Assembly (NCBI GenBank): GCA_005889025.1
Contig: VBCZ01000252.1
Coordinates: 1 to 10,222, forward strand
Origin: Betaproteobacteria bacterium
Lineage (GTDB): Bacteria; Pseudomonadota; Gammaproteobacteria; Burkholderiales; Casimicrobiaceae
DNA: 10,222 nucleotides
Direction of reading: 5' to 3'
Position numbers and translations under genes: made by a program. Positions 1 through 7,396 of the stretch are shown here, in pieces. Position 1 is the stretch's first letter; each line of letters begins with the position of its first letter. The notes under the pieces were generated by a model that did not search any database, had not been told where the DNA came from, and was given only the letters and a program-made list of their open reading frames with translations.

Positions 1-1228
1 TGGATGCCCAGGCCGACCGCGAGCGAGCTCGCGACGATCAGCGCGTCGCGCCGCGACTTCAGATTCTTGCCGATGATATCGAGCCCGACCGAGGCGACCA
101 TCCCGAACATGAACAGCAGCACTCCGCCGAGCACCGCTGACGGCATCAACGCGATGATCGCGCCGACTTTCGGGATCATCGCCATCACGATAAGGAATGC
201 ACCGCCCGCGGCCACCACAAAACGGCTGCCCACACCGGTCAGTGAAATCACGCCGATGTTCTGCGAGTACGAAGTGAGCGCCATTCCGCCGAACAGCGCG
301 GAAATGATCGAGCCCAGGCCGTCATTCGACACGGCGCCGCGCACACGCCAATCCTCGCCTGGAACGCCGGTAATGCGACAGACCGCAAGCGTATGGCCCG
401 TCGTTTCCACCGCGGTGGCGAAAAAGCAGACGATCACCGTAATGACCCCGATGAGCCCCGGCCATTGCAGTCCTCCATACGGCAGCGGATTCGGCACCGA
501 CACCCAGCTCGCATCAGCGACCGTCTGGAAATTCAGCAAACCGATCGCGGCGGAGATGATGTAGCCGATCACCATCGTCACGAACAGCGACAGGGTGCGG
601 ATGAACCCTTTGGTGTATACGCTCAGGATGATGATCAGCACGATCATGAGGGTGGCGAGGCCGAGCGTCAGGGGAGTTCCGAAACTCGGCGTGTTGAGGC
701 CGGTCGCGACGTTGATGCCGATTTTCATCAGTCCCGTACCGATCAACAGGATCGTGGTGCCGGTGACGATTGCCGGAAAGAATCGCTGCATCTTGCCGAT
801 CAGCGGACTCCAGGCGAATTGCACCAGCCCACCGATCATCAGTGCCGTCATAGCCGCCGCGAGACTCACATCCTTGCTGATCGCGACGATGGGACCGATG
901 AAGATGTAGAACACGCCCATCACGGCGGCCCGATGAAGCCGAGCCCCAGGGCCGAGATCATGGTGGCGATGCCGCATCCGATCATGGTTCCGGTCACCAT
1001 CTCGATGCGCACGGCGGGCGAGAGGTTGAGGAGCCGCGCAACGATCAGCGGTCCGCCGACCATCGCGGTAAACATCACCAGCACGTGCTGGATGCCGAAC
1101 AGCGCGGTTTTGGTCGGGCCAGGGTAGTCGTTGAGCTGATACTCGAGCTGAGTGAACCCACGTTCCGGAGCTGCGGTGGATGCTGCACTCGGTGCAGGTG
1201 GTACGCGTGCTGCTGCGACATCGGTCAT
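1..1228 (-). pseudogene. NCS2 (xanthine/uracil family) permease, frameshifted and cut by the window edge
   Basis: This encodes an inner-membrane nucleobase:proton symporter of the NCS2/NAT family. The N-terminal part reads from an ATG at 1228, preceded by GGGAGG five bases upstream, which is a better start than the ATG at 1243. It has a proline/alanine-rich tail, then a TM1 region (FGIQHVLVMFTAMVGGP), and stops at a TGA at 920-922 right after GLGFIGPP. The protein continues in another frame as AAVMGVFYIFIGP and stays open to position 1. That second part carries the TM8 motif ATAVETTGHTLAVCRITG (about 366-419) and the NAT signature QNIGVISLTG (about 230-260). QN, rather than the EN of UraA, suggests purines such as xanthine or urate over uracil, but this is inference. 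About 409 codons are present and the last 30-60 residues lie outside. The gene follows the allophanate hydrolase remnant by about 36 bases, probably as one old operon. Family is certain; substrate and loss of function are less so, since a single frameshift could be a sequencing error. Confidence 0.85.
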
Positions 1229-1264
1229 TTCGGCCTCCCTCATCCGTTTATGTGATTTAGGTGT

Positions 1265-1617
1265 TTAGCTACTTTTCGTCTCGGTTCCCCTCGCTACATA
1301 AGCTCGCCAGCTGCCAAGCTTGGAGATTTCTTCCGCACCGGCGGTAGCGCAGGCCTCGCACATGAAACCCGCGCAATTCTTCGCCATCGTCGAGCTGCAA
1401 CGTGCCGATGCCGAGCGGCGCCGGAATGCCATCCACGAAACTGCCGAACGCCTCCGTCGGCACTTCCCAGACTTCGACGTCGATCGCATCGGTGGATCCA
1501 GACCTTGTCGTCGCCGCGGCGCTCGATGCGGGCGACGATCTCGCTGACGACCGCGCGCGGCGTGAGAGCACCGGTACGGTAACCGTGGGCAAGCGCTTGC
1601 AGGTCGAGACTTAGCAT
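1265..1617 (-). pseudogene. atzF: Allophanate hydrolase remnant with a large internal deletion
   Basis: Allophanate hydrolase (amidase-signature family, usually about 560-620 residues) splits allophanate to ammonia and CO2 after urea carboxylase or in biuret/cyanurate breakdown. Here only the two ends survive. From the ATG at 1617 the first 41 codons match the family N-terminus (SLDLQALAHGYRTGAL, then TPRAVVSEIVARIERRGDD and VWI). At about 1490-1495 the frame changes and the sequence jumps to the C-terminal domain: DAIDVEVWEVPTEAFGSFVD, GIPAPLGIGTLQLDDGEELR. A second shift at a GGG run near 1369 leads to GFMCEACATAGAEEISKLGS and WRAYVA, ending at TAA 1265-1267. Removing one G there gives an unbroken family match. 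Roughly 450-500 residues, including the whole Ser-cisSer-Lys catalytic core, are absent, so no enzyme can be made. The match was recognised from family motifs, not from a search. A collapsed assembly is the alternative to a true deletion. Confidence 0.82.
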
Positions 1618-1665
1618 GATTGCTTCCGCCGGCGAAAGGGTAGGTCTTGTCGCAGCGGTCAAGCT

Positions 1666-1671
1666 TACAAT
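1666..1671 (+). promoter_or_regulatory. Possible -10 element upstream of allF
   Basis: The intergenic stretch 1618-1739 separates the minus-strand remnant from allF and should hold the promoter of the allF operon. TACAAT at 1666-1671 matches the sigma-70 -10 consensus at five of six bases and lies about 70 bases before the allF start. No convincing -35 is seen 17 bases upstream, so an activator may be needed or the match may be chance. Confidence 0.25.
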
Positions 1672-1739
1672 ACACCTTTGGCGTCGAAACGGGCACGGCG
1701 CCTCGAATGCATGCGGCACCCGCAAATGAAGGGTCGCAA

Positions 1740-3329
1740 ATGAGCCAAGCAACGCGCGTCGTTCGCAATCTGTATCGCGATTCCGTGTCGCTCATGCAGC
1801 TTTCGGCGAGTCTCGGCAAGATGTCCGGCGTGGAGCAAGCCTCGGTCGTCATGGCTACGCCAGCCAATGTGAATTTGCTGCGCGAGGCTCGTTTTATCGA
1901 CGGTGAAATCGCAGCGGGCCCCAACGATCTGTTGATCGTGTTGCGCGGGCGCAGCGATGCCGAGCTCGGCGCAGCGATGGAATCCGCCGAGAAAGCCCTC
2001 AACGACGTGCCACGCAGCCACGCTGAGGAGGAAAGTGCGGGTGCCATGGCGCCCAAGAGCATCGAAATGGCGCTTTCCGCCGCGCCGGCTGCCAACTTCG
2101 CATTGATCTCCACGCCCGGCGAATATGCCGCCGCCGAAGCGATGAAGGCGCTACGGCTCGGGCTCAACGTGATGTTGTTCAGCGACAATGTTTCGCTCGA
2201 AGACGAGATCGCGTTGAAGCGTCTCGCGCGCGAGCGCGAGCTGCTGGTGATGGGTCCTGACTGCGGCACGGCAATCATCAATGGCGTGCCCCTCGCCTTC
2301 GCCAATGTGGTGCGCCGCGGTGCGATCGGCTGCATCGGCGCGTCGGGCACGGGATTGCAGCAGGTCACGTGCCTTATCGACCGGCTCGGTCTCGGTATTT
2401 CACAAGCGATCGGCACCGGCAGTCACGATCTGCACAAGTCCGTGGGCGGCATCACGATGCTGCAGAGCATCGCAGCGCTGGCGCGCGATCCGGAGACGGC
2501 GGTGCTCGTGCTGATATCCAAGCCGCCTGCTCCCGAGGTGGCGCAAAAGGTGCTCGCCGCTGCCAGCAAGAGCGGCAAGCCCGTGGTCGTGAACTTCATC
2601 GGCGCCGACGCGAGCGCCGTGCAGGGCAAGCATCTCTTCCCGGTGACCACCCTCGAGGAAGCGGCGAGCGCCGCAGTAGCGCTCGCACGCGGACGCAGGC
2701 CCACAACTCCGCGCGTGCCTGCCAATGGCGCAATCGCGGTTCGATTGCTACCCACCCAGCGGTACATACGCGGTCTCTACAGCGGTGGCACGTTCTGCTA
2801 CGAGGCTTCGCTGTTGCTCGGCAGGATGCTGGGCGACGCGACAGCGCGCGTGTGGTCGAATACGCCCGTCGTCAAGGACGATGCGCTGCCCGATGTCTGG
2901 CACAGCCGCGAACACACTATCATCGACCTCGGCGACGATCTCTTTACCCGCGGCCGGCCGCATCCCATGATCGATCACCGCTTGCGCAACGAGCGACTGC
3001 TCAGCGAAGCCGACGATCCCGAAGTCGCGGTGATCCTGTTCGACATCGTGCTGGGCTTCGGCGCGCACCCCAATCCCGCCGGAGAGATCGTCACTGCGAT
3101 CGGCGCAGCGCAGGCGCGCGCCACCAAAAAGAAGCGGCAAATCGCCTTCGTCGGATTCGTCTGCGGGACGCCGGCCGATCCTCAAAATCTCGAGCGGCAG
3201 GAGAGCACGCTGCGCGCCGCCGGCGTACAGCTCGCGCCGAGCAACGCCGCCGCGGTTCGGCTCGCGGCCTCGATGATCGCGCGCAAGGGTGCGGCCCGCA
3301 CGAGCCGGAAAGTGGCGGTAACGCGATGA
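1740..3329 (+). CDS. fdrA: FdrA/AllF, acyl-CoA synthetase-like subunit of oxamate carbamoyltransferase
   Basis: This 529-residue protein belongs to the FdrA family, which resembles the succinyl-CoA synthetase alpha chain (E. coli FdrA is about 555 residues). In enteric bacteria FdrA (AllF) works with AllG and AllH in carbamoyl transfer from oxalurate, giving oxamate and carbamoyl phosphate. The ATG at 1740 is chosen because GAAGGG lies about seven bases upstream and because the family N-terminus, here LYRDSVSLMQLSASLGKMSG followed by VMATPANVNLLRE, begins just after it; the upstream in-frame extension to 1647 looks non-coding. Residues 171-181 (MGPDCGTAIIN) and 224-237 (IGTGSHDLHKSVGG) are the Rossmann and ligase-type loops. 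The phosphohistidine of true succinyl-CoA synthetases is not evident in its usual context. The C-terminal part contains LFDIVLGFGAHPNPAGEIV. The stop overlaps the allG start as ATGA, implying translational coupling. Family call is firm; the role is from homologues. Confidence 0.93.
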   Translation: MSQATRVVRNLYRDSVSLMQLSASLGKMSGVEQASVVMATPANVNLLREARFIDGEIAAGPNDLLIVLRGRSDAELGAAMESAEKALNDVPRSHAEEESAGAMAPKSIEMALSAAPAANFALISTPGEYAAAEAMKALRLGLNVMLFSDNVSLEDEIALKRLARERELLVMGPDCGTAIINGVPLAFANVVRRGAIGCIGASGTGLQQVTCLIDRLGLGISQAIGTGSHDLHKSVGGITMLQSIAALARDPETAVLVLISKPPAPEVAQKVLAAASKSGKPVVVNFIGADASAVQGKHLFPVTTLEEAASAAVALARGRRPTTPRVPANGAIAVRLLPTQRYIRGLYSGGTFCYEASLLLGRMLGDATARVWSNTPVVKDDALPDVWHSREHTIIDLGDDLFTRGRPHPMIDHRLRNERLLSEADDPEVAVILFDIVLGFGAHPNPAGEIVTAIGAAQARATKKKRQIAFVGFVCGTPADPQNLERQESTLRAAGVQLAPSNAAAVRLAASMIARKGAARTSRKVAVTR

Positions 3330-4732
3330 AGAATCTGCTCGGTCAGCCATTGCATGTAATCAATATCGGCATCGCGTCGTTCAGCGAGCCCATTCGCGCA
3401 GCGGGCGCAGGTGTCACCCAACTCGACTGGGCCCCGCCCGCGCAAGGCGATCGCGCGTTGGGTGACAGCCTGGCGCGCCTGGTGCGACATTCGCAGGTCG
3501 ATGAGGCCAATGAGCAGGCGTTTGCGGCCTACGCCGCCGCGTCCCCCGTGCTGGAGGGCATCGGCATCGCGCGCGATTGCCTTCCCGGCATGAAAGACAG
3601 GATGATTCTGCACGCGGGCCCGCCAATTAGCTGGGAACGCATGTGCGGGCCGATGCAGGGCGCCATCGTCGGCGCGCTGCTCTACGAAGGCTGGGCGGCC
3701 GATGCCGCGCGTGCACGCAGCATGGCCGCCGCAGGCGACATCGCCTTCGCACCGTGTCATCACCACAACGCGGTGGGGCCGATGGCGGGCATTGTCAGCC
3801 CGTCCATGCCGGTATGGATCGTGCGCAACGCGCAGAGCGGCAATGTCGCGTTCAGCAACATGAACGAAGGTCTGGGCAAGGTGCTGCGCTTCGGTGCCAA
3901 CGGTCCCGAGGTCATCGAGCGCCTCCACTGGATGCGGCAGGTGCTGGCGCCGGCGCTCCAAGCCGGATTGAAAGTGCTCGGTCCGCTGGAATTGAAGCCA
4001 CTCATCGCCCAGGCGCTGCACATGGGTGACGAAGTGCACAACCGCAATGCCGCTGCGTCCGGGCTCCTGTTCAAGAAGCTCGTGCCGGCCCTGCTCGGGT
4101 CGGGCGCTCCGACGGCGGACATCGCGGCGGTCGCCGGCTTCATCGCCGGCAACGATCATTTCTTTCTAAATGTGTCGATGGCGGCGTGCAAAGCCATGCT
4201 CGACGCCGCGGCGGACATTCCCGGCAGCAGCATGGTCACCGCCATGTGCCGCAATGGCGTCGATTTCGCCATTCGCCTTAGCGGCACCGGAGCGCAGTGG
4301 TTCACGACTCCGGCACCGGTCGTCAACGGTCTTTACTTTCCCGGCTACAGCATCGCGGATGCCGCACCTGACTTGGGCGATAGTGCCATTACCGAAACGG
4401 CGGGCCTCGGCGGCTTCGCCATGGCCGCGGCACCGGCCATCGTGAAGTTCGTCGGAGGCACGGCTCAGGACGCGGTGGCCAACACCATGGCGATGACCCA
4501 TATCACCCTCGGCCGCAATAGCGGCTTCACGCTTCCGGCGCTCAATTTCGGGGGTACGCCGGCCGGCATCGATGCGCGCAAAGTGGTCGACACCGGCATC
4601 CTACCGGTCATCAATACGGGCATCGCACATCGCAAAGCCGGCATCGGACAAATCGGTGCCGGCGTGACGCGCGCGCCGCTCGCGTGCTTCACCAACGCGA
4701 TTGCCGCACTGGCGCGTCAGGTTTCGGTCTGA
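3326..4732 (+). CDS. allG: DUF1116 protein (YlbE/AllG), oxamate carbamoyltransferase subunit
   Basis: This is a 468-residue soluble protein of the DUF1116 family, whose E. coli member YlbE sits next to fdrA in the allantoin region. Recognisable stretches are VINIGIASFSEPIRAAG and VTQLDWAPPAQGD at the N-terminus, GPPISWERMCGPMQGAIVGA near residues 97-116, CHHHNAVGPMAG at 144-155, NMNEGLGKVLRFG near 180, GNDHFFLNVSMAACK, and SGTGAQWFTTPAP followed by NGLYFPGY. The three histidines after Cys144 are striking and could be part of an active site, but I know of no firm residue assignment. The gene starts inside the allF stop codon (ATGA) and ends 16 bases before the kinase start, so the three genes form one operon. 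Homology places it in oxalurate/oxamate carbamoyl transfer. There are no membrane segments and no sign of damage. Confidence 0.93.
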   Translation: MKNLLGQPLHVINIGIASFSEPIRAAGAGVTQLDWAPPAQGDRALGDSLARLVRHSQVDEANEQAFAAYAAASPVLEGIGIARDCLPGMKDRMILHAGPPISWERMCGPMQGAIVGALLYEGWAADAARARSMAAAGDIAFAPCHHHNAVGPMAGIVSPSMPVWIVRNAQSGNVAFSNMNEGLGKVLRFGANGPEVIERLHWMRQVLAPALQAGLKVLGPLELKPLIAQALHMGDEVHNRNAAASGLLFKKLVPALLGSGAPTADIAAVAGFIAGNDHFFLNVSMAACKAMLDAAADIPGSSMVTAMCRNGVDFAIRLSGTGAQWFTTPAPVVNGLYFPGYSIADAAPDLGDSAITETAGLGGFAMAAAPAIVKFVGGTAQDAVANTMAMTHITLGRNSGFTLPALNFGGTPAGIDARKVVDTGILPVINTGIAHRKAGIGQIGAGVTRAPLACFTNAIAALARQVSV

Positions 4733-4748
4733 TGGTCCGGGAGGCGCG

Positions 4749-5759
4749 TTGACAACCAACCAGCGGATGGCCGTCGTCGCGGTAGGCGGTAACTCACTCA
4801 TCTCCGATAAGGCGCATCAGCTCATTCCGGATCAATACAGCGCCGCCGCGATGACCGCGGGTTACATTGCCGACATGGTGGCCGCAGGATGGAACGTCGT
4901 GCTGACCCACGGCAACGGGCCGCAGGTCGGATTCATCATGCGACGCTCGGAACTTTCGATCCACGAGGTACCGCCCGTCCCGATGGACTACGCGGGGGCC
5001 GACATACAGGGGGCGATCGGCTACATGTTCGATCGCGCCTTTCGCAATGAATTCCGCCGGCGCGGAATCGATCGCAATCCCATCGCAGTGGTGACGCAAA
5101 CGATCGTCGACAGCAATGATCCGGCGTTCGCCAATCCCACCAAGCCGATCGGCTCGTACATGGAGGAGACCACGGCAAAGCGCATCGCGGGAGAGCAGGG
5201 CTGGACCGTGCGCGAGGACGCCGGGCGCGGCTGGCGCCGGGTGGTGCCGTCGCCGCAGCCCAAGTCCATTGTCGAGCTCGACGAGATCCGTTTTCTGGTG
5301 CGCGCGGGATATCTCGTCATTGCGTGCGGTGGCGGGGGCATTCCTGTGGTGCAAGATGCCGCGGGCGATCTCGTCGGCGTCGAGGCTGTGATCGACAAGG
5401 ACGTGGCATCGAGTCTGCTGGCGCGCGACCTGGGTGCCGACCTGTTGCTGGTGCTCACCGGCGTGGAGAAGGTCGCGGTGGATTTCAACACGCCCAAACA
5501 GCGCTGGCTCGATCATCTCAGCGTCGAGGAAGCACGCCGCTATTACGCCGAGGACCAGTTCGACAAGGGAAGCATGGGCCCGAAGATCAAGGCCGCGATC
5601 CAGTTAGTCGACGGCGGCGGCCCCGAAGCGTTGATCACGGATTGTCCCAATATCGCTCGTGCCCTCGCCGCGGCAATGACGAAGCCGGTGAGCATGTCCC
5701 ATCCGGACGAGCTGCCGATCGCTACAAGCTCGCGCGCCGCATCGATGGCGCCGTCATGA
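4749..5759 (+). CDS. arcC: Carbamate kinase
   Basis: Carbamate kinase makes ATP, ammonia and CO2 from carbamoyl phosphate and ADP in the cytoplasm; placed after allF-allG it would harvest the carbamoyl phosphate from oxalurate. The amino-acid kinase fold is plain: VVAVGGNSL near the start, LTHGNGPQVGF, GSYMEETTAKRI, ACGGGGIPVV, EAVIDKDVASSLLARDLGAD, LVLTGVEKVAVDFNTP and FDKGSMGPKIKAAI. The start is uncertain. TTG 4749 lies four bases after GGGAGG (4739-4744), whereas ATG 4767 gives the usual family N-terminus without a clear ribosome site. From TTG the protein has 336 residues against about 310 for the family. The extra length is at the C-terminus, where the last 25 or so residues (MTKPVSMSHPDELPIATSS) do not resemble the usual ending and lie opposite allH. 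The gene overlaps allH tail to tail by 217 bases. Confidence 0.92.
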   Translation: MTTNQRMAVVAVGGNSLISDKAHQLIPDQYSAAAMTAGYIADMVAAGWNVVLTHGNGPQVGFIMRRSELSIHEVPPVPMDYAGADIQGAIGYMFDRAFRNEFRRRGIDRNPIAVVTQTIVDSNDPAFANPTKPIGSYMEETTAKRIAGEQGWTVREDAGRGWRRVVPSPQPKSIVELDEIRFLVRAGYLVIACGGGGIPVVQDAAGDLVGVEAVIDKDVASSLLARDLGADLLLVLTGVEKVAVDFNTPKQRWLDHLSVEEARRYYAEDQFDKGSMGPKIKAAIQLVDGGGPEALITDCPNIARALAAAMTKPVSMSHPDELPIATSSRAASMAPS

Positions 5760-6520
5760 TCGGCCACAGCCAGCAGGTCCGCCATTCGATGCAGTGACGC
5801 AAAGCTCTGACCCGTGGCGAGGTCGCAAAATAATGCGGCGCCGATGACATGGCTGCGCGTTGAGGCAACCTCACCAAGCCGCGCCGCGAGCTCCTGCCAG
5901 CGCTGGCGCTCCACAGTCGTTTCGGCCATCGCCCGGCGCATGAACAGCGCGGCGCCTACGAGATCGTCGCCCGACGGCGTCAAGCCAGAGCCAAGACCCA
6001 GTAACGGCACCGCCGCCGCATACACTGCTTCGGTATCGCAGGCCCTCAAACATTCGCTTAACGCGCGCACGCGCATGGCTACGCCAGAAAACGGGAAGGG
6101 AGGAGTTTCGCCGATCAGCATCGCGCCGAAGCCTCTGGGAGTGCCGATGTGGAACAGCTCGCGTGCGAGTCGTGCGCAAGCCTCATGCAGCGTGGCACGG
6201 GACGCGACGTCCAATGTCAATGCGGGTGGTTGCCACGGCACCAGCCTGCCGACTTGCAACCGCGCACCGAGCCTGAATGGTGTGTTGGCGTCGAGCACCA
6301 CCGCACGCGGATGCATGAGCGCAGGGGCGGCGCCGATCCAGACGATCTCGCCTGCGGCCGAGACATACGGAGCATCGCTGAATCCCGCGATGGGTTTGGT
6401 CATGCCATCGCTGCGAACAAGAGCGGCGTGCGCCTTGCAGCCGATGGCTCGGATCACGGACGGCATGGCCGGAGTGTAAACTCCGCAGCCGTCGTGGGTG
6501 GCAATCGGCTCGCTCTTCAC
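5543..6520 (-). CDS. allH: DUF2877 protein (YlbF/AllH), oxamate carbamoyltransferase subunit
   Basis: This DUF2877 protein is the third component linked with AllF and AllG in oxamate carbamoyl transfer (E. coli YlbF is about 270 residues). The family hallmarks are GLGSGLTPSGDDLVGAAL (around residues 174-191) and the late motif IGSSSGWDMLTGFVIA (around 266-281). The GTG at 6520 gives 325 residues and overlaps the stop of the small upstream ORF as GTGA, suggesting re-initiation; ATG 6466 (307 residues) lies just before the conserved start and is a good alternative, though neither has a strong ribosome site. The final 40 or so codons (INASGPPPSTNWIAALIF and after) run opposite the conserved KGSMGPK part of the kinase and look like a non-homologous tail. 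Unusually, the gene is not in the allF operon but last in the importer operon, convergent with the kinase. Soluble, no visible damage. Confidence 0.88.
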   Translation of the reverse strand: MKSEPIATHDGCGVYTPAMPSVIRAIGCKAHAALVRSDGMTKPIAGFSDAPYVSAAGEIVWIGAAPALMHPRAVVLDANTPFRLGARLQVGRLVPWQPPALTLDVASRATLHEACARLARELFHIGTPRGFGAMLIGETPPFPFSGVAMRVRALSECLRACDTEAVYAAAVPLLGLGSGLTPSGDDLVGAALFMRRAMAETTVERQRWQELAARLGEVASTRSHVIGAALFCDLATGQSFASLHRMADLLAVADHDGAIDAARELVAIGSSSGWDMLTGFVIAAARARAILGQSVINASGPPPSTNWIAALIFGPMLPLSNWSSA

Positions 6521-6693
6521 ATCGGCGCCGCTGCATCCTGAGTTTTCTGATCCCGGGGCGACTGGGGGCGTCGGTCAGACTGCGTTGCCGAATCGGCCGT
6601 CACCGCGAGTACGACAATCGCAACGCACGTCAAGAGCTCCTCGTACGATTCCTCCGCATCGATCCACTGCCAATCAATGATGTTCATCGACAT
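6517..6693 (-). CDS. Small ORF of 58 codons, unrecognised, between ABC permease and allH
   Basis: I do not recognise this protein. It starts at ATG 6693 (a second ATG follows at codon 3), 11 bases after the permease stop, with AAAGG about eight bases upstream on the minus strand, and ends at TGA 6517-6519. Its stop overlaps the allH GTG start by four bases (GTGA). The N-terminal half is MSMNIIDWQWIDAEESYEEL, acidic with two tryptophans, then a short hydrophobic run LTCVAIVVLAVTA; the C-terminal half is polar and rich in Q, D, R and P (SDRRPQSPRDQKTQD). The hydrophobic run is about 13 residues, short for a membrane helix, so a beta-strand/helix of a soluble protein is as likely. Position and coupling suggest it is translated with allH and may assist AllH or the importer, or simply carry ribosomes to allH. 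It could also be chance open frame in an intergenic gap. Confidence 0.5.
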   Translation of the reverse strand: MSMNIIDWQWIDAEESYEELLTCVAIVVLAVTADSATQSDRRPQSPRDQKTQDAAAPM

Positions 6694-6703
6694 GTTCCGG
6701 CCT

Positions 6704-7375
6704 TTACGCCGCGGCGATCCCGAACCGGCGGCGGAGCATATCGGACAACGCCTTGCCCGCGGTCGAAACGAGGAACACGATAATGATGTAGATGGCCGCG
6801 GTCGCCGTCAGCATTTCGATCGGTTCGTACCAGATATTGACGATTCTCTGCGACTCGAACATGAGATCCTGCACCGTGATCACCGATACCAGAGTCGACG
6901 ATTTCACGATAACCGTAAATTGATTGACGATCGATGGCGCGGTGCTGAGCGCGACCTGCGGCAAGATGATCCGCCGAAAGACGAGCATGGGCCGCATGCC
7001 TACCGAATACGCAGCTTCGCGATGACCGCGCGGAATGGCCTCGATCCCGCCGCGAAACGTCTCGGCCAGGTATCCGCTCGACTGCAATGCGAGTGCCACC
7101 CACGCCGCCGTAAAAAAAGTGTCGGGCCAGCCGAAGAGTGCCGGCCATGCGTAGTTGACCCAAAGCAGCTGCACCAGGATCGGCGTAGCGCGAAAGAACT
7201 CGATCAGTACGATCGCAACAGGCCGTAGCGGGCGAACGTACATCCGGATGAGGCAGAGAAGCAAGCCGCCGACGATCGCGCAGGCAAAGGCGATGAGGCA
7301 GATCTCAACGGTGACGACAAGACCGCTGAACAGCGCATCGCGTTGGTTCCAGACGAGGCGTTGCCAGTTGCCCAT
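6704..7375 (-). CDS. Polar amino-acid type ABC transporter permease (second permease)
   Basis: This 223-residue inner-membrane protein is a HisM/GlnP-type permease of the polar amino-acid uptake family. The N-terminal helix region runs SGLVVTVEICLIAFACAIVG, followed by the typical segment EFFRATPILVQLLWVNYAWP and three further hydrophobic stretches, the last being LTATAAIYIIIVFLVST. The cytoplasmic EAA loop that touches the ATPase is GYLAETFRGGIEAIPRGHRE and then AAYSVGM...LPQ. Length and order match the family. ATG 7375 lies 21 bases after the stop of the preceding permease gene, with only a weak ribosome site, which suits translation within an operon. It pairs with the other permease to form the heterodimeric channel. 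The substrate cannot be read from the sequence; the neighbouring ureide genes make a ureide, oxamate-like or amino-acid compound plausible. Confidence 0.92.
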   Translation of the reverse strand: MGNWQRLVWNQRDALFSGLVVTVEICLIAFACAIVGGLLLCLIRMYVRPLRPVAIVLIEFFRATPILVQLLWVNYAWPALFGWPDTFFTAAWVALALQSSGYLAETFRGGIEAIPRGHREAAYSVGMRPMLVFRRIILPQVALSTAPSIVNQFTVIVKSSTLVSVITVQDLMFESQRIVNIWYEPIEMLTATAAIYIIIVFLVSTAGKALSDMLRRRFGIAAA

Positions 7376-7396
7376 GCTTGAATGTCTGTGATCGCC

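Noticed and set aside
4..1127. Plus-strand open frames of 186, 244 and 104 codons across the permease region
   Set aside because: They lie opposite the NCS2 permease, whose membrane motifs and NAT signature are clear on the minus strand; their own translations look compositionally random.
1265..2416. Minus-strand open frame of 383 codons running into allF
   Set aside because: Only its last 30 or so codons resemble a real protein (the allophanate hydrolase C-terminus); the rest is antisense to allF.
2369..3325. Long in-frame upstream extension of allG, and the 3182-4159 minus-strand open frame
   Set aside because: The extension overlaps the conserved body of allF and is rich in Arg, Ala and Ser, as expected of a shadow in GC-rich DNA. 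The ATGA overlap gives the natural allG start, and the minus-strand frame is antisense to allG.
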